A DNA stretch of 64,000 nt. Source: Gordionus sp. m RMFG-2023 (taxonomy: Eukaryota > Nematomorpha > Gordioida > Chordodea > Parachordodidae). The stretch is from the NCBI RefSeq assembly GCF_954871325.1, contig NC_088779.1:26336869-26400868 (forward strand). Direction: 5' to 3'. Of this stretch, positions 21,985-33,598 are shown piece by piece (within the stretch, counting starts at the first letter, position 1; every line of letters starts with the position of its first letter). Under the pieces are notes generated by a model. That model did no database searches. It had not been told where the DNA came from and saw only the letters and a list, made by a program, of their open reading frames with translations. The translations under genes were made by a program, and so were the position numbers.

Positions 21985-22420
21985 CAATATTTGAGAGAGT
22001 AGAAGTTTTAAATACTGAAATCCAAAGTTCTTCTTTACATTTTCATAAATTTAAATATAAAATAGAAACTCATGATTAATACTCTAGATGCTCTGACAAT
22101 GATAATAGTTTTGAAAAGTTTTTGTGAGAAGTTAATTTGAAGGTAAAAGAATTAAATTTAGAAGAGCCCATTTTAAAAGAAGGCTAGAATTTATCATACC
22201 ATCACTTTGGGTCAGAAAATAAATATTATAAACAATGAAGTTTTAGATCATACAATTGCGAGTATAAAAAATTACTTCAACAAACCAGCAATGGGATCAT
22301 TTAATTAATATGGAAGAAATTTGCACTACAAAAAACTTGATGTTCTATGGAGATGATTTTAAAATGACTCCTTTAATTCTTCACAAAGTTATGTTTTTAT
22401 GAACTACTCAAGTAAAAATG
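21985..22420 (+). pseudogene. ZMYM1-like / hAT-derived transposase fossil
   Basis: Successive frames with stops and shifts match the order of a ZMYM1-type (hAT-derived, DUF4371-containing) transposase: ERVEVLNTEIQSSSLHF, then FEKFL and KELNLEEPILK, then EVLDHTIASIKNYFNKPAM, then LMFYGDDFKMTPLILHKVM. Family members read EELNLEEP.LPR, then LD..I.SIK.RF.Q, then FYGDDF in the same order. At least three frame breaks are seen, so it is inactive. Only the central part of the protein remains. Confidence 0.7.
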
Positions 22421-23284
22421 TACATTAAAACTCTGTGTACGTCACCATATAAAAAGAACAAAATTAAGGAAGTTAAAAAAAAAGAAATTGATTTAAATGT
22501 GACAATGAATATTTTTATAAATAAGGAAGAAACACATTTTAACTTAAAAAAATAATTACAATCATTATATTATTATATTATTATCATTCATTAGATGATA
22601 AATATATTAAATATTATTTAGTCATTAGATTTTCTAATGCAGATTAAAATTGTATGCTTTTTTTTTGACATTTTTTTTTACAACTAATTAAAACTTGATT
22701 AGTTATTTTTCTTCAAGTTTTGAACATATTTTAAAAAATAATTTAAGCTACGACATTTTATAAACAGCCACCCCTGTAACCTTTCATAATTTTTAATTGT
22801 CTGTTGGTTGTACGCCTTTTCTAAATTTCATATTTATAAAAAATATACTAAAAAAACAGGAAAAATTATCAATTAAATATCAGTATAAATTTTTATTATG
22901 AATTAATTGGAATTAAATTTTTTGATGCTTTACTTGGCCTGCTCTCTTAAATCCTGTTTAACAGAGTTCACGACTAGCTTGCAAATGTGTTTTTTTCTGC
23001 ATGAACGGTAATGTAAATGTCAGCAAATTGTAATCTATCTGAAACAAAAGGTTTTAATTGAATTTTACTAATAAATTCTGGAGATATACCCTCGTGCAAA
23101 ATATTTGATAAAGTTTCAAAACTGGGATTGTAATAAAAAATTTCATAACCCAAAACCAGTTAATGTTATATATTGGAAAAAACGGGAGATTTTAACAGAC
23201 CAGTGAAATATAAGGAGTAATCGCGAGCTAGAGGATCATTACTGAGAATTTGAAAAAAGCGTGCAGACACGTGGGGAGGGGGGA
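22421..23284. other. A+T-rich spacer
   Basis: Nothing I can support beyond possible trailing remnants of the preceding transposase relic (a Lys-rich stretch to about 22560). Confidence 0.45.
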
Positions 23285-23345
23285 TGGTAGCTTAATGGGT
23301 TTGATCAGTTAAGTTTTATGACTTCAGATTTAAATTTCAATATGA
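23285..23345 (+). other. tRNA-like A-box relic
   Basis: GGATGGTAGCTTAATGGGTT contains an A-box-like TAGCTTAATGG. The expected B-box position is degenerate (ATTTAAATTTC). It is probably a worn tRNA-derived sequence, not a gene. Confidence 0.25.
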
Positions 23346-23825
23346 GATAGAGAATAAAAGTTAAAAATAAAACAATTACATAATAATTTACATTATATAT
23401 TTACATATTTATTTTTCACGATAAAACATGTCGTCAAAAGAATATAATTTATGTGAAACAGAGTATGAAAGAGCGAGCCAAACAAAGCATCTATGAGGTT
23501 TGGTTTTTTTTAAATTTATTTATTATTATTCTTATCAGATAATTTCATGTTAGTTTTGCATTTTTTAAATATTTTCAAGGTCCTGATAGGCTTGGTTTTG
23601 TCACGTCATATGCTTAGCTTTATGAGATCTGATAGGCTTAACCATTAAAAAACTAACTGGTTTAAAAGTATTTATAACAATCTATATACACATCTTATCT
23701 TTACCATATGCTCAAATTTGAAAAATATTATTAGAATTGTTTGAAATATAATAAAAAATAAAAAGACCTATTAAATTGAATTAATGCAACACTCATCCAT
23801 AAGAGGTAAATTGTAATGCCCAGAG

Positions 23826-23936
23826 TAAATTTAGTGGAGTTGGTAGAGCAAGCCTTGCCATTTAAAAACGATAATGAGCCAGTTTAAATAGAGTCATAAG
23901 AATTTAATGGTTCGACTCATAGTAAATTTATAAACC
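23826..23936 (+). other. tRNA-derived sequence, A and B boxes present
   Basis: TAGTGGAGTTGGTAGAGCA differs from the canonical tRNA D-arm TAGCTCAGTTGGTAGAGCA at only three positions. A B box GGTTCGACTC follows about 65 bases later, and TAAATTTA lies at both outer edges where an acceptor stem would pair. The distance between boxes is too long for a plain tRNA and no good anticodon arm is visible, so a SINE head or tRNA pseudogene is more likely. Confidence 0.45.
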
Positions 23937-24537
23937 CAGAGACTATATATTTAGCTAACTTAAAAAAATAATTTGGTGAAATAAATTATTTAGGTGAGTC
24001 CTCAAAGTTACAGCGCAGGTGCGGTGCGAGGTCAAAATTTATAAAGAGTTTGGTATGGGTCAAGGATTAAAAATGATTATAGATTGGGATTCGATTTAAA
24101 TGATTCTATTTAGGCTAAAAAGACAGTGTAAGGAAAACAAATAAAATTAATTTATGTATAAAAAATTTTAAAACCCCTCTAAAAAGAAAAATTATGCTCA
24201 GAAATTAAGAAGTAATCAAAAATATATATCAGAAAAATAAAAAATTATAAAATAATAAAAATACGTTCATTAAAAAATAAGTAAAAGGAATGAGAAGTGG
24301 GCGAAGGAATTCTGTAACAAAAAATTGCTATAATTTTATAAGGATTAATTATATCTAAAAAAGTAAAAATTACCCTTATAACACCTGTTATTGAAACTAG
24401 TTAGCAGAAAAAATTGAAGCTGATGATGGAACTCGGATACAGCAAAGACAATAAAGGAAAAGATAATATAAATTGTGGCCGAAGAAAAAAGAGGCTTACA
24501 AAATAGCAATAGGAGGTAAAAGAAAATAGTAGCGAAG

Positions 24538-24816
24538 ATGCAGGAGGTTATGAAATGGTGTCAATTAGCTAATAAGGTGGAAACTGAAGAAAAAACTAAA
24601 AATATTATTCGATTTACAAAGAAAAATGATAAAAAAGAAACAGTGTGGAATAGTTTTATTGATAACACTGGGATTACGGAGATATGGAAGAGGAAAAATT
24701 TTCAAATGGGGAAAATGTGTGAGATAAATTTTAGCTGGGATAAGATTGAATGTCTTTCCTGTAGATTCGGAAAAGAAGTTAGGAAGATGATGTCAGGGAA
24801 GTTGAACGACAGATGA
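24538..24816 (+). CDS. Hypothetical 92-residue ORF
   Basis: ATG to stop, Lys/Glu-rich, with CEINFSWDKIECLSC near the end and four cysteines in all. No signal peptide and no family recognised. The surrounding 24.0-24.8 kb is purine-rich on this strand, which favours long open frames by chance. It could be a retroelement gag-like remnant, an exon, or noise. Confidence 0.25.
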   Translation: MQEVMKWCQLANKVETEEKTKNIIRFTKKNDKKETVWNSFIDNTGITEIWKRKNFQMGKMCEINFSWDKIECLSCRFGKEVRKMMSGKLNDR

Positions 24817-24829
24817 TTTTGTGAAATGT

Positions 24830-25374
24830 TGTACTTTTATAGAAGTTTAAAAAACAAGGCCTCAAAAATTTAAAATTACTGTAATACTTTGATTGGGTTA
24901 TGCCGTGGTGCGACTCAGGCTCCCGAACTTCATTTATCCATTTTTAATTAACGTGAATAATGTCTAATTTAAAAACGACTGATTGCGACTCAAGCCGCCT
25001 CATGCTATTAAACCCCCGTTTTCTTTCTTTTATCTATTAATAGATTCAACCTTAATGGTCAACGCGCCCTCACTAAAACCGGGTCCCCAAGTTCTTACTC
25101 TTAAAATCCCGAAAAAACGATTGTGATTGAACCTTCCCCCATTCCGTCGTTTGGGGAGCCTGTCAATATGGCCCAGAACCTTTCAGGTCTTAAAGTTATA
25201 ATGCACCTTTTTGAAATATATGTCAAAATTTGGCAAAAAGTATTAAACGTATGAAAAAATTTAATTAATGTTAACATTATATCTGTTTTTTAAAAAAAAA
25301 CGATCTAAGAAGAGCAAGATAGAAATTAAGAGAAATTTACGCGAAATTTTACTGAATAGTCTAGAAAGAGTTTG
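24830..25374. other. GC-richer unexplained patch
   Basis: It is clearly richer in G+C than its surroundings. A motif is repeated imperfectly: TGCGACTCAGGCTCCCGAAC near 24910 and TTGCGACTCAAGCCGCCTC near 24985. One minus-strand frame stays open for about 45 codons around 25050-25190. I cannot assign it; a transposon fragment is the simplest idea. Confidence 0.3.
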
Positions 25375-25640
25375 CATGAGCGGAGTGTAAGAGAGGGGTT
25401 TGGGGGAAGGGGATAAGGTATACAGTTTGCGTCCAATTTTTAAAGGGAGTAGAGGATAGGCTAGGGTAGATAAATTTATCGGGCCATGCTCCAGTTATAT
25501 TATTCAAGTGTTATTAAAGTTAATTTTATCATATAATAATATAAATAATTAGTTATTTTACTGATTTTTGTAAAATTAATTTTTGGAAATTATGATATAT
25601 AAAACGATTTCTCTGTGCTAGAAATTATTGTAAATACTAA
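25375..25640 (-). mobile_element. Fragment of CAGCGTCTA hAT-type family, inverted
   Basis: The reverse complement reads TTTATCTACCCTAGCC, then GACGCAAACTGTA, then CCGCTCATGC. This parallels the right end of the element at 18939-19525 (TTTATCCTACCCCC, GATGCAAACTGTTCC, CCGCTCATGTAG). The terminal CAGCGTCTA is missing. It ends about 300 bases before the GPCR start. Confidence 0.55.
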
Positions 25641-25945
25641 TTTAGAACATTTATTCTTCAAATACAATCATCATACATTATTTTATTTATTTTTGGAAAT
25701 GTTCAAAGAAGATAAATTAATCGATATGATTAATATTTTGTATTATAAAATTTTTTTTATAAATAATTTATTATAATTGGTGAAGCCAAATATTTATATA
25801 TGTATATATAATTAATTTACTCAATTAAAAATATATATCAAGAATACTAAGTCAGGACTATTAAATATATAAGATATCTTTAATTATATATATTTTTTTA
25901 ATATTACTAATATTTTATGTATTTTGAGTTAAATAAAAAATATTA

Positions 25946-27484
25946 ATGAATAATATCACTATCTATAATTTTGCTTCAATATGTTTTGCGAATAAAACTA
26001 TAAACATTTATCGGGAAAAGGATATTGGTTGGCTCGAAAAGCTATTGTACGTATATCTCTTAGGACCGCTTCTTATTTTTGGTATCATAGGTAATATTTT
26101 CTATTTTATAATAACTTTAAGAATGGAGTACAACAAAAATATCACCAAGGGAAATAAAGATCCCACAGTTCATGGTCAAATTAATATCGCACATAAAAAT
26201 TCTATAATACCCCAAATCCGTGCAAGTGGAGATATTTGTATCAGGCCACCTAAAAGAACTAGTAAAGCATCTACAGACCATTTTTATGTTATTATATATT
26301 CGATTCTGTTGTGGAATGTAATCGCGTGTATTAATTTAATTTTCTTCCCCTTCCTTTATTATTCGAGTATGAACTTGGGGATCTCGAACAAAATTTTTAT
26401 TACTTACAGTACTAGAGTTACTTTCTTTGTGGAAGAAGTATGCGCTATTAACCTAAATTTGAATACTACCGTTTTAACTATAAATAGATTTATGGCGCTA
26501 TATTTTCCCTACCGATTTGCTAACTTGATGAATCGTGCTGGTTCAATAAATGAAGGCGAAAATGAGGTAGCCTCATTCAAATACAGTCCAAAAAATATTT
26601 TGAATTATATGCGTCAATTTTTTGGCAGTCATTTTATATTAAAGAAGACAAGAAAGACTGCTTTGATATTAATGATTTCGATTTGCGTTTTTTCGATATT
26701 TATCTCCATTCCTTACTTATTTTATGTGGACGTAGAAAAGGGTGCAAAGTATATACATTCAAATCAAAACACGACCTTAATATTACCTTACCTTTCGTGC
26801 GATTCACTAATCTTGAAAACTCATATCAAATTTTATTATTATTATAAACTTAGCAAATTTTATCATTTTTTTTCGACTTATTACGACAAAGTTTTTAGTA
26901 TCATAATTTATTTGATACCTACCTTGTTGATAATGATTTTTAATATTTCCATTTTTATTAAATTGAAAAAACTCAAAGAAATTGGGGAATTGCATTCCAA
27001 ATTGAGAACCACCTCTATCTTCAAAAGTAATAGTTTTACAACTATGATACGAAATAGTAGACAAAGTTTATTTTATCCTACAGTTCTAATGGATAGACCA
27101 CCTAGAAATAAAATAGATCCAAAAAGTATTCTCCCTCCCGTCCAGGAAACTCCTTTAGGATCAGAATTGTTGGCGAATGATTCAAATGTTAAGGAGGAAA
27201 CAAAAACTACAAAGGTGAATTTAGACAAATATATTCTCACTCTAGCTATTGGCATCGAATTTTTATTATTAAACTTACCATATGTAATTTTCGTGTTTGT
27301 AGCAAATGATTCGTGGGTGGAGGAGTCCTCAAGTGTCATATCCAAAGCACAAACTATAGTTTATTTTTTAAAGCATAGCAACCATGCCATAAATGTCTAT
27401 ATCAACATTATTTTTAATTCGGTTATTAGATCTTCAATCATGTTTCAATTAAATAGATGTTATAAATCAAAAATAATTTTATAA
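25946..27484 (+). CDS. Rhodopsin-like neuropeptide GPCR, single exon
   Basis: A 512-residue uninterrupted frame with seven hydrophobic segments at about 31-58, 111-137, 150-180, 237-257, 315-338, 428-452 and 468-492. N50 in GIIGN fits TM1. C166 and C285 are placed for the TM3-ECL2 disulfide. The DRY box is NRF (180-182), followed by MALYFPYRF. TM6 has LNLPYVIFV and lacks the usual W. TM7 reads NHAINVYINIIFNSVIR, where family members have N..NF.IY..F...FR. The N-terminus has NIT and NKT glycosylation sites. The closest type is the FMRFamide/myosuppressin-like peptide receptor group, inferred from these motifs only; it would act at the plasma membrane through G proteins. Odd points are a roughly 50-residue first intracellular loop and a long second loop and ECL2. 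The start is the first ATG after in-frame stops. A poly(A) signal follows at 27671. Confidence 0.9.
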   Translation: MNNITIYNFASICFANKTINIYREKDIGWLEKLLYVYLLGPLLIFGIIGNIFYFIITLRMEYNKNITKGNKDPTVHGQINIAHKNSIIPQIRASGDICIRPPKRTSKASTDHFYVIIYSILLWNVIACINLIFFPFLYYSSMNLGISNKIFITYSTRVTFFVEEVCAINLNLNTTVLTINRFMALYFPYRFANLMNRAGSINEGENEVASFKYSPKNILNYMRQFFGSHFILKKTRKTALILMISICVFSIFISIPYLFYVDVEKGAKYIHSNQNTTLILPYLSCDSLILKTHIKFYYYYKLSKFYHFFSTYYDKVFSIIIYLIPTLLIMIFNISIFIKLKKLKEIGELHSKLRTTSIFKSNSFTTMIRNSRQSLFYPTVLMDRPPRNKIDPKSILPPVQETPLGSELLANDSNVKEETKTTKVNLDKYILTLAIGIEFLLLNLPYVIFVFVANDSWVEESSSVISKAQTIVYFLKHSNHAINVYINIIFNSVIRSSIMFQLNRCYKSKIIL

Positions 27485-27670
27485 TTTAATTTTTTTCTAC
27501 ATTTAAAAAATTTTATTTAGTATTTATATCAAAATATAATGTATCAGAGTTCTTAAAAACAATTTTTTAATTATCAAATATGAATTAAACTTATTTTAAT
27601 GAATTTAAATATAGTATAAATATTACTAATGGCTTTGCCTACGTATAAATTTTAATTATATTTCATTTTG

Positions 27671-27676
27671 AATAAA
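27671..27676 (+). promoter_or_regulatory. Possible poly(A) signal for the GPCR
   Basis: AATAAA, 187 bases after the GPCR stop codon. The motif is common by chance in such A+T-rich DNA. Confidence 0.3.
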
Positions 27677-29459
27677 CAAGAGAAAACCAAACATCGTTTC
27701 ATTTTGTCAATCGATAATAAGAATGATCCTTGCGCATAATGGTCGAGGGTAAACAATTTTATGATTAAATACAAATATAGGAAAAAATTAATAATCAAAT
27801 TTAGTAAAGAAATTGAGAGATAATTCATATTACTACTTCCTAATGTTAGAATTAAAAAAAAATTTTTACTTAAAAATTTATGTCAGCAATTTATATATTA
27901 AAATCAAAGTTTAACTGAAGAAAATTCAATACTTTGCGATTTATTTTTGCAGGAAATCTTTTATTTCGATTAACTTTTTAGAATTTATAAAAATTTTCTA
28001 GTTTTGCCCGGTCTAACAAATCCTCTTTTAGTTGATGATCGGTTAGCTATAAATATTCCCTTATAATTAAATTCTTAGATTATTTAAGTGTGGTATAAAA
28101 AATTCAATTCAAATTAAAAATACGAAAAAATAACCAAGTAAACTGAAAAAGTATATTTTTAATGTTCTTACTTTAATGTATATAGGTGATGACCTAAATA
28201 TATTATAAAAAGCCTCAAAACATTCTTAACTTTATAAAATTATGAAACATGTCCAAAATTATCCAATAAATATTTTTAAAATTTTGTAAATTTTGAAAAT
28301 TATGAATCCTGTCCAATTATGTTTATACTTCCCAATTTTGATTAATATAACTGACCATTTCTTATTATAATTTGAAAAATATAAATTAATATCCTTATTT
28401 AATTTATTTTTTAAGAATAAAACTTTAAGCTAAAATTTATTAATTTCTCGAATTTTTTTTTTTAAAAAAAAATAAATTTTCGTAAATTCGAATAAAAATG
28501 AGACCAGTACTTTATTTTTTACATTGTTAAAGTTATGAAAGTTTATTAATTATGTTTTTGATATTAGGTTCAGTGCATCACTAGCCTTTACAATACCAGG
28601 GGGCTCAGCTAAGTGAAATTTATAGGGGAAGTCTCAAGTAACCTCCTATTTTACGGGCCTTTGGTCCGCTTTTTTCAGGTGTCTTCAGCCAGGTTTTCTT
28701 TTATTTTAGATTGAAATTTGCACAAACCTTATACTAGTATTCAAAATTTTATACATACTAATGTTAGCAGACAAATAATGAAAGTAAAACATTACTAGAC
28801 ATCTGGTAATGTAAATATAATATTTAAAATTTTTACCTATTTAGCAGTTTTAAATATCCACGATGGCAGAATAGATATGTTATAATTTATAATATCAAAA
28901 GGCATAAAATATTTGTTGATTTCGAATATGAAAAAATTTTGCAAGTAACGAATTAAAGTAAAAAAAATATATCCCATTTTTCCTACAATGCCTTATTAGA
29001 GCATTAAATATTTGTTATAGTGGATATATAGAAATTTTTAATTTTTTTAAAACTAAAGAATTACAAAAGTGATAAAAAAAATTTTATTTATCCCTACATT
29101 GACTCAATAGATAAATGGTTTTGAAAAACCACACAAAGCTATATAAATCTTAGCAACTAACATTGACAAAAGGTCAAGTAAAAAAGAATGTTCTAAATCT
29201 TCATTCTTCATTATACAAAAAATTTAAATAAGATTAGTTTAAAAGTATAGTTCCAAAGTACCTTTTGAACTACAATTCTTTCATTATCTTCCTTATATCT
29301 TGTAAAATTAATTGTGAAAAGGAATGGCTTCGATTATATTTTTATTGCTTTGATACCTATGCCCGACAAATCTTTACCAATTTTTTTTTAAACTCAACAA
29401 ACTAATATGCCGTCTTAAACAAAGATCCATACCTTCTGGGTAAAATTTTATCCTTCAAT
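27677..29459. other. A+T-rich spacer
   Basis: No gene supported. A GC-richer patch at about 28565-28700 (CAGTGCATCACTAGCC on the left) may be the end of a transposon relic, but I find no matching partner end. Confidence 0.45.
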
Positions 29460-31520
29460 TATTATGAAAAAAAAAGAAGCTTCCGGGTTAATAATCAAGG
29501 CCAACCTTACCTAAAAAATTTGATAATCTATGCGTCAAAAGTGAACTACTTAGGTTAGCATCTACTTATGATTCACTAGCCGAAGCCACTTATGAAACCT
29601 ATCAAACTTCCCGATGAACTAATTCCACCTCAATCCATTAATCCTCTTCTATGCTCCATTCGTGTGACTAATTTCACACAGAAAGGAGTTAAAAAAATAT
29701 TCCTTACATTCCATTGTAATTTCACATGGTCCTGATGGAATTTATACTGTATTTCAATAAAACATTACCCCAAATGTGTTCCGTGATGATCTAGGATTTG
29801 CGTCTCTCATACATTTTGGCGCTCACTGCCTATAAACCTAAACAATTATTTCAGGCTAATTTCTATAGCCTCACCCTTTAGGCTTCTTGTCGCCAAAATA
29901 ATTTCTTTAATAATTAAGCATGATGCATATCTCATATTGAGTACCTTTTAACTAGGCATGGAAATCTCGGGTGGTTGTGAAGCTGCGGTACACTAACGTA
30001 TTTCTTTAGAAAACAATCTCTCAAATAAAATTTTGATCGATCGATTTCGCCAAAGCTTTTAATACCTTATCACGGAATTCTTTCTTAAGGTCTTTGAGCA
30101 CATTTCTCCGGACATAGCAAATTTTTCCATTCTTACTATCAATATCCTTTGACTTTACAATTCGATTCTTATAAAATTCTCTCCATAGAATTCAACAGGG
30201 TGATCCTCTTGGTCTATTAATTTCGTCTAGGATTCAACAATATGATCAATATAATCAATGCCTCTGCTCCCTTTCTCTTCATGTCTGATACATGGATCAT
30301 AATATAATCTATGGTTCATCAAATGAGATTATTAATGTAATCGGTATAATTTTAGAAATATGCTCTTTTTAGGGTTTAATTCTCAGTAAAAACAAATCAT
30401 AATTCATAGAAATAAACCTGAAATTAACCCCCCCCCCCACCAAATTTTAAGGGATTAATCAAGATCAACTAATTCATTATTCCCGTTTAGGCAATTCGAC
30501 CGTTTGCACTTTTTTGGATTTAACTCATGAGACTTTTGCAAATTGGGTGATATTCTTCTCCTACTTTCCTCTCATAAATAGTTTATTCTATTAAAAATCT
30601 TTTTGATATATCCAACATTCTTTACGCTCTTAGGGCACACATGTTTTAAATACCTGGTTCTATAAGTGTATATGAAATCGGATTCAAAGAACTTACCGAA
30701 GTGATCCTAAATAATCATAAGTTTGGAAAAATTTCCTTGACCCAGACTTTCTTCCCAAAAAAATTTGACTTAACAACAATAATCTTAAGCTACTTATTCA
30801 AAACCTATTGTTATCGCTCATTCTCCCTTAGTTAATTCGTCGTATATCGAGGCATTAGCTCTATGGAGATCTTAAATTTATGATGAAACCCCATTACCTG
30901 CCAGAAAATAAAAGGAATGAAACAACCTGGTCGTAGCCTGCTGCGTTGAAACTCTACTATCAAGCATATATTACCTCGATCGTCCTCTCTTTTCGTCACT
31001 GGTAAATGTCTCAGGGCACGAATTCTTTTAAGCCATCCATTTTTTGAATCTTCAATTGCAACTTATCAAAAATGTGTTTACACATGCCATTGGTATTTGT
31101 CTCAAATGCTCAATTACTCAACCGCACCTTTGCTTTGGTTTTAATGTTCCTGTTGACTCAAATGGACGACATAGTCTGCACTGCTCTTCATGCAAAGGAC
31201 GTATTCCTAACACAATCAATGCAATGCCCTTATTCAACGAGCCCTTAAATCTGCCCAGATTCTATTGATCTTAAAACTTATCGGTCTTTTTATATCTGAT
31301 GGAAAACCAAATGGTATAACCCTAATTCCATGTAAAATGGGGTCAATTTCTAATTTGGAACTATTCTTGTATATATCCCACACAAATCTTGACACACATC
31401 TTTGATATCAAAGAGTTAAAAATAAACAAATATTCGGAAATATCTATTGGACACATTTTTATACCTATAAACTTTTCTGCATTGACCACGTTTGGTGGTC
31501 GTGCTTTAACCTTTAGAGAT
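29460..31520 (+). pseudogene. Decayed reverse-transcriptase retroelement
   Basis: Frames with many stops keep the order of a reverse transcriptase found widely in invertebrate genomes: HGPDGIYTVFQ; FRLISIASPFRLLVAKIISL; GMEISGGCEAAVH; IDFAKAFN near 30035; and in the last third CFGFNVPVDSNGRHSLHC, GRIPNTINAMPLFNEPLNL and LFISDGKPNGITLIP. Family members read GGPDG, RPIAVG..LRRL.AK, QLG.GV.GG.EAAVH, then C.CG..VD..G.HGL.C..S.GR and GL.R.DGKRPDG.TLIPW. The catalytic YxDD region is not readable. I am not sure of the clade. The pseudogene is about 2 kb, plus strand, without visible LTRs. Confidence 0.75.
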
Positions 31521-31964
31521 CTCGGTTCATATCCGTAATTACCGATGAACCAAGAGAAGCCCCAAATATAAACCGATTTATGTACAATAGCAAAGCTAAA
31601 TTATTGAGTATTTGATCCTATACTCACTATGACTCACTGGTTTTTCTTTCTCTCGTAAATGTCTAAAACCCTTTCCAAACTTATATTTTCGAAATACAAC
31701 CTGTTGTCAAAATTTCGAATTGATAATTATCACCCCCTCCCTCCCCTTGAATAGAGAAATTTATAAAGCCTGCATATAGAATTCAAAATTTCGGAACAAA
31801 TCATTGATATGACGGATTAAATATTTTAAATATATTTTATCAAAGAAGACATTATAAAATATGTTGCACCATTAATAATTTTGGTATAAAATAGGCGCCG
31901 ATATTAATCTTTTGAAGAAAATCTAGTAGAAGCTTATAAAAAATTTTGTTATGATTAGTGCTGT

Positions 31965-32105
31965 AAAGTCACGTCAAAAAGTAACGTCGTTTCGTTAATA
32001 ACTTCGTTACCTTTTTTGAAGAAAAGGAACGCCATTTGTTACCTTCTTCCCTAGGTGAGTAACGGTAACGCTTCTTTTTTTGAGTAGGTAACGCAAAACG
32101 TTACT
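31965..32105. repeat. GTAACG/CGTTAC motif cluster
   Basis: At least eight GTAACG or CGTTAC-like motifs in both orientations within about 140 bases (AAAGTAACGTCGTTTCGTTA, GAGTAACGGTAACGC, AAAACGTTACTTAA). Such clusters occur at the ends of some hAT-type elements as transposase-binding sites. No partner end was found. Confidence 0.45.
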
Positions 32106-32639
32106 TAATTTTTTCTTAAAAATATTAAAAAAAGAAAAACATATTTTAATGTACTATAAAATTAATTTTTATTTTTTAATATAAATAATTTAAGCCGAGT
32201 TTTTAATTAATATCAACCACCATTCCTTCATTTTTATTTTAAATTCTCGTTGTTAAATTTTCAGTTGAATGTTAATCTAATTAATATTCAATCAAAATTC
32301 AAAGTAAATATTAATAATGATATTATTCTATTTTATAATTCATTTTAAGAATATTATGTCCATAGTATACTTACATCTTCAGATGAAGATGATTTAACCC
32401 TTCCCTGGCCCCAATTTATTTTACACCAATAAAGAAAATTAAGGGTAAAAAGTCTACACTTTGTAATTTTATTTTTATATTTTTTTCATAAATATTTTAT
32501 TTAATCAAATAAATTATCCATAATTTAAATTGAATAATTTTTTATGCTTAATATAGTAATTTTCTAAATTATAAAACTTTTTATAGAGGTGTAATATTGA
32601 AATTTATTTTATTAATAAAAAATTGAAAGAATGTCCATA

Positions 32640-32840
32640 ATTAAATTTTATAATAGCGGGCTTGGATTAAAAAAATTTTATAAATGGAGGGGGGGGGCAA
32701 AAAATTTAAGAGTAATGGGGGGGGGGCTGGTATATTTTTTTAAAAACTATGGGCAGGATGGGCGGGGGATTTAATTTTTTAAAACATTGGGTTGGCGGGC
32801 TTATGACTCAAAAACCCGCCCAATGAAGACCTCTAATCCG
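32640..32840. other. G-run patch, possible transposon relic
   Basis: Two long G runs (about 10 each near 32690 and 32717) sit between AGCGGGCTTGGATTA on the left and ACCTCTAATCCGAGCAA on the right, whose reverse complement TTGCTCGGATTAGA is weakly similar. A non-autonomous element is possible. Confidence 0.3.
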
Positions 32841-33467
32841 AGCAATCTTTGAATATTGATAGAAAATTATTTTACTCGCATATGATGCTTATATCAATTG
32901 TCGTCAATCTGTTTAATCCCTGTTTGTTAGCAGGTAAACCTGTATTTGGCCAAATGATTTTAAGAAACTTTGTATCATGATATAACCAGAGTTCCATCTC
33001 TTTATTATAATCTTGCTTAAGAGAATGGTAGCAAATGCATTATGACTTAATATGGCATGAACAAGGACTCCTTTCATCATCTTTGAAGTTGCTTATAAGA
33101 TATTTGCCATTATCAGTCATAACTATATACATAATTTTCTATTTCTTAGACTTCTAAAATTAAATTGATAACACTTTTAATATTATCGCCCGCTTTTCTT
33201 CATTCATTTCCCTCGTGACCAAAATCAATATTTTTAATTCAAATTAAATATTGATAATATACCATGAAATGTTTAAAAATTTTTACAGTCATCGGTTCAA
33301 AAATAGATGGTTAACAAGTAATTATTATTGCATGTTATAATCTTAATTTGATATAAATATTTGAAGATATATTATTCATTAGAATTTTTCTGCTCATGAA
33401 TATATCTTTTATATTATATTGTCCATATTTAACCCCAAAATTTTCAATATCAAGCCAAAATAGAAAT

Positions 33468-33598
33468 CAAACCTGAAGATTTTGCTCATTGGTGGCAGAG
33501 AGGCTTGGACATCTATTAACAACATCTCGAGGCTTGGTATATAATGGCTAAAATCTTAATTTAAAAATAGGCTAAATCAATCCTTTTAACAACACTAA
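33468..33598. mobile_element. 5'-truncated CTAGTGTTG-family MITE
   Basis: The interior has GAAGATTTTGCTCATTGGTGG and TTGGACATCTATTAAC, and the right end is CCTTTTAACAACACTA. It matches the copies at 5618, 17423 and 55398. The left inverted repeat is missing. Confidence 0.65.
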
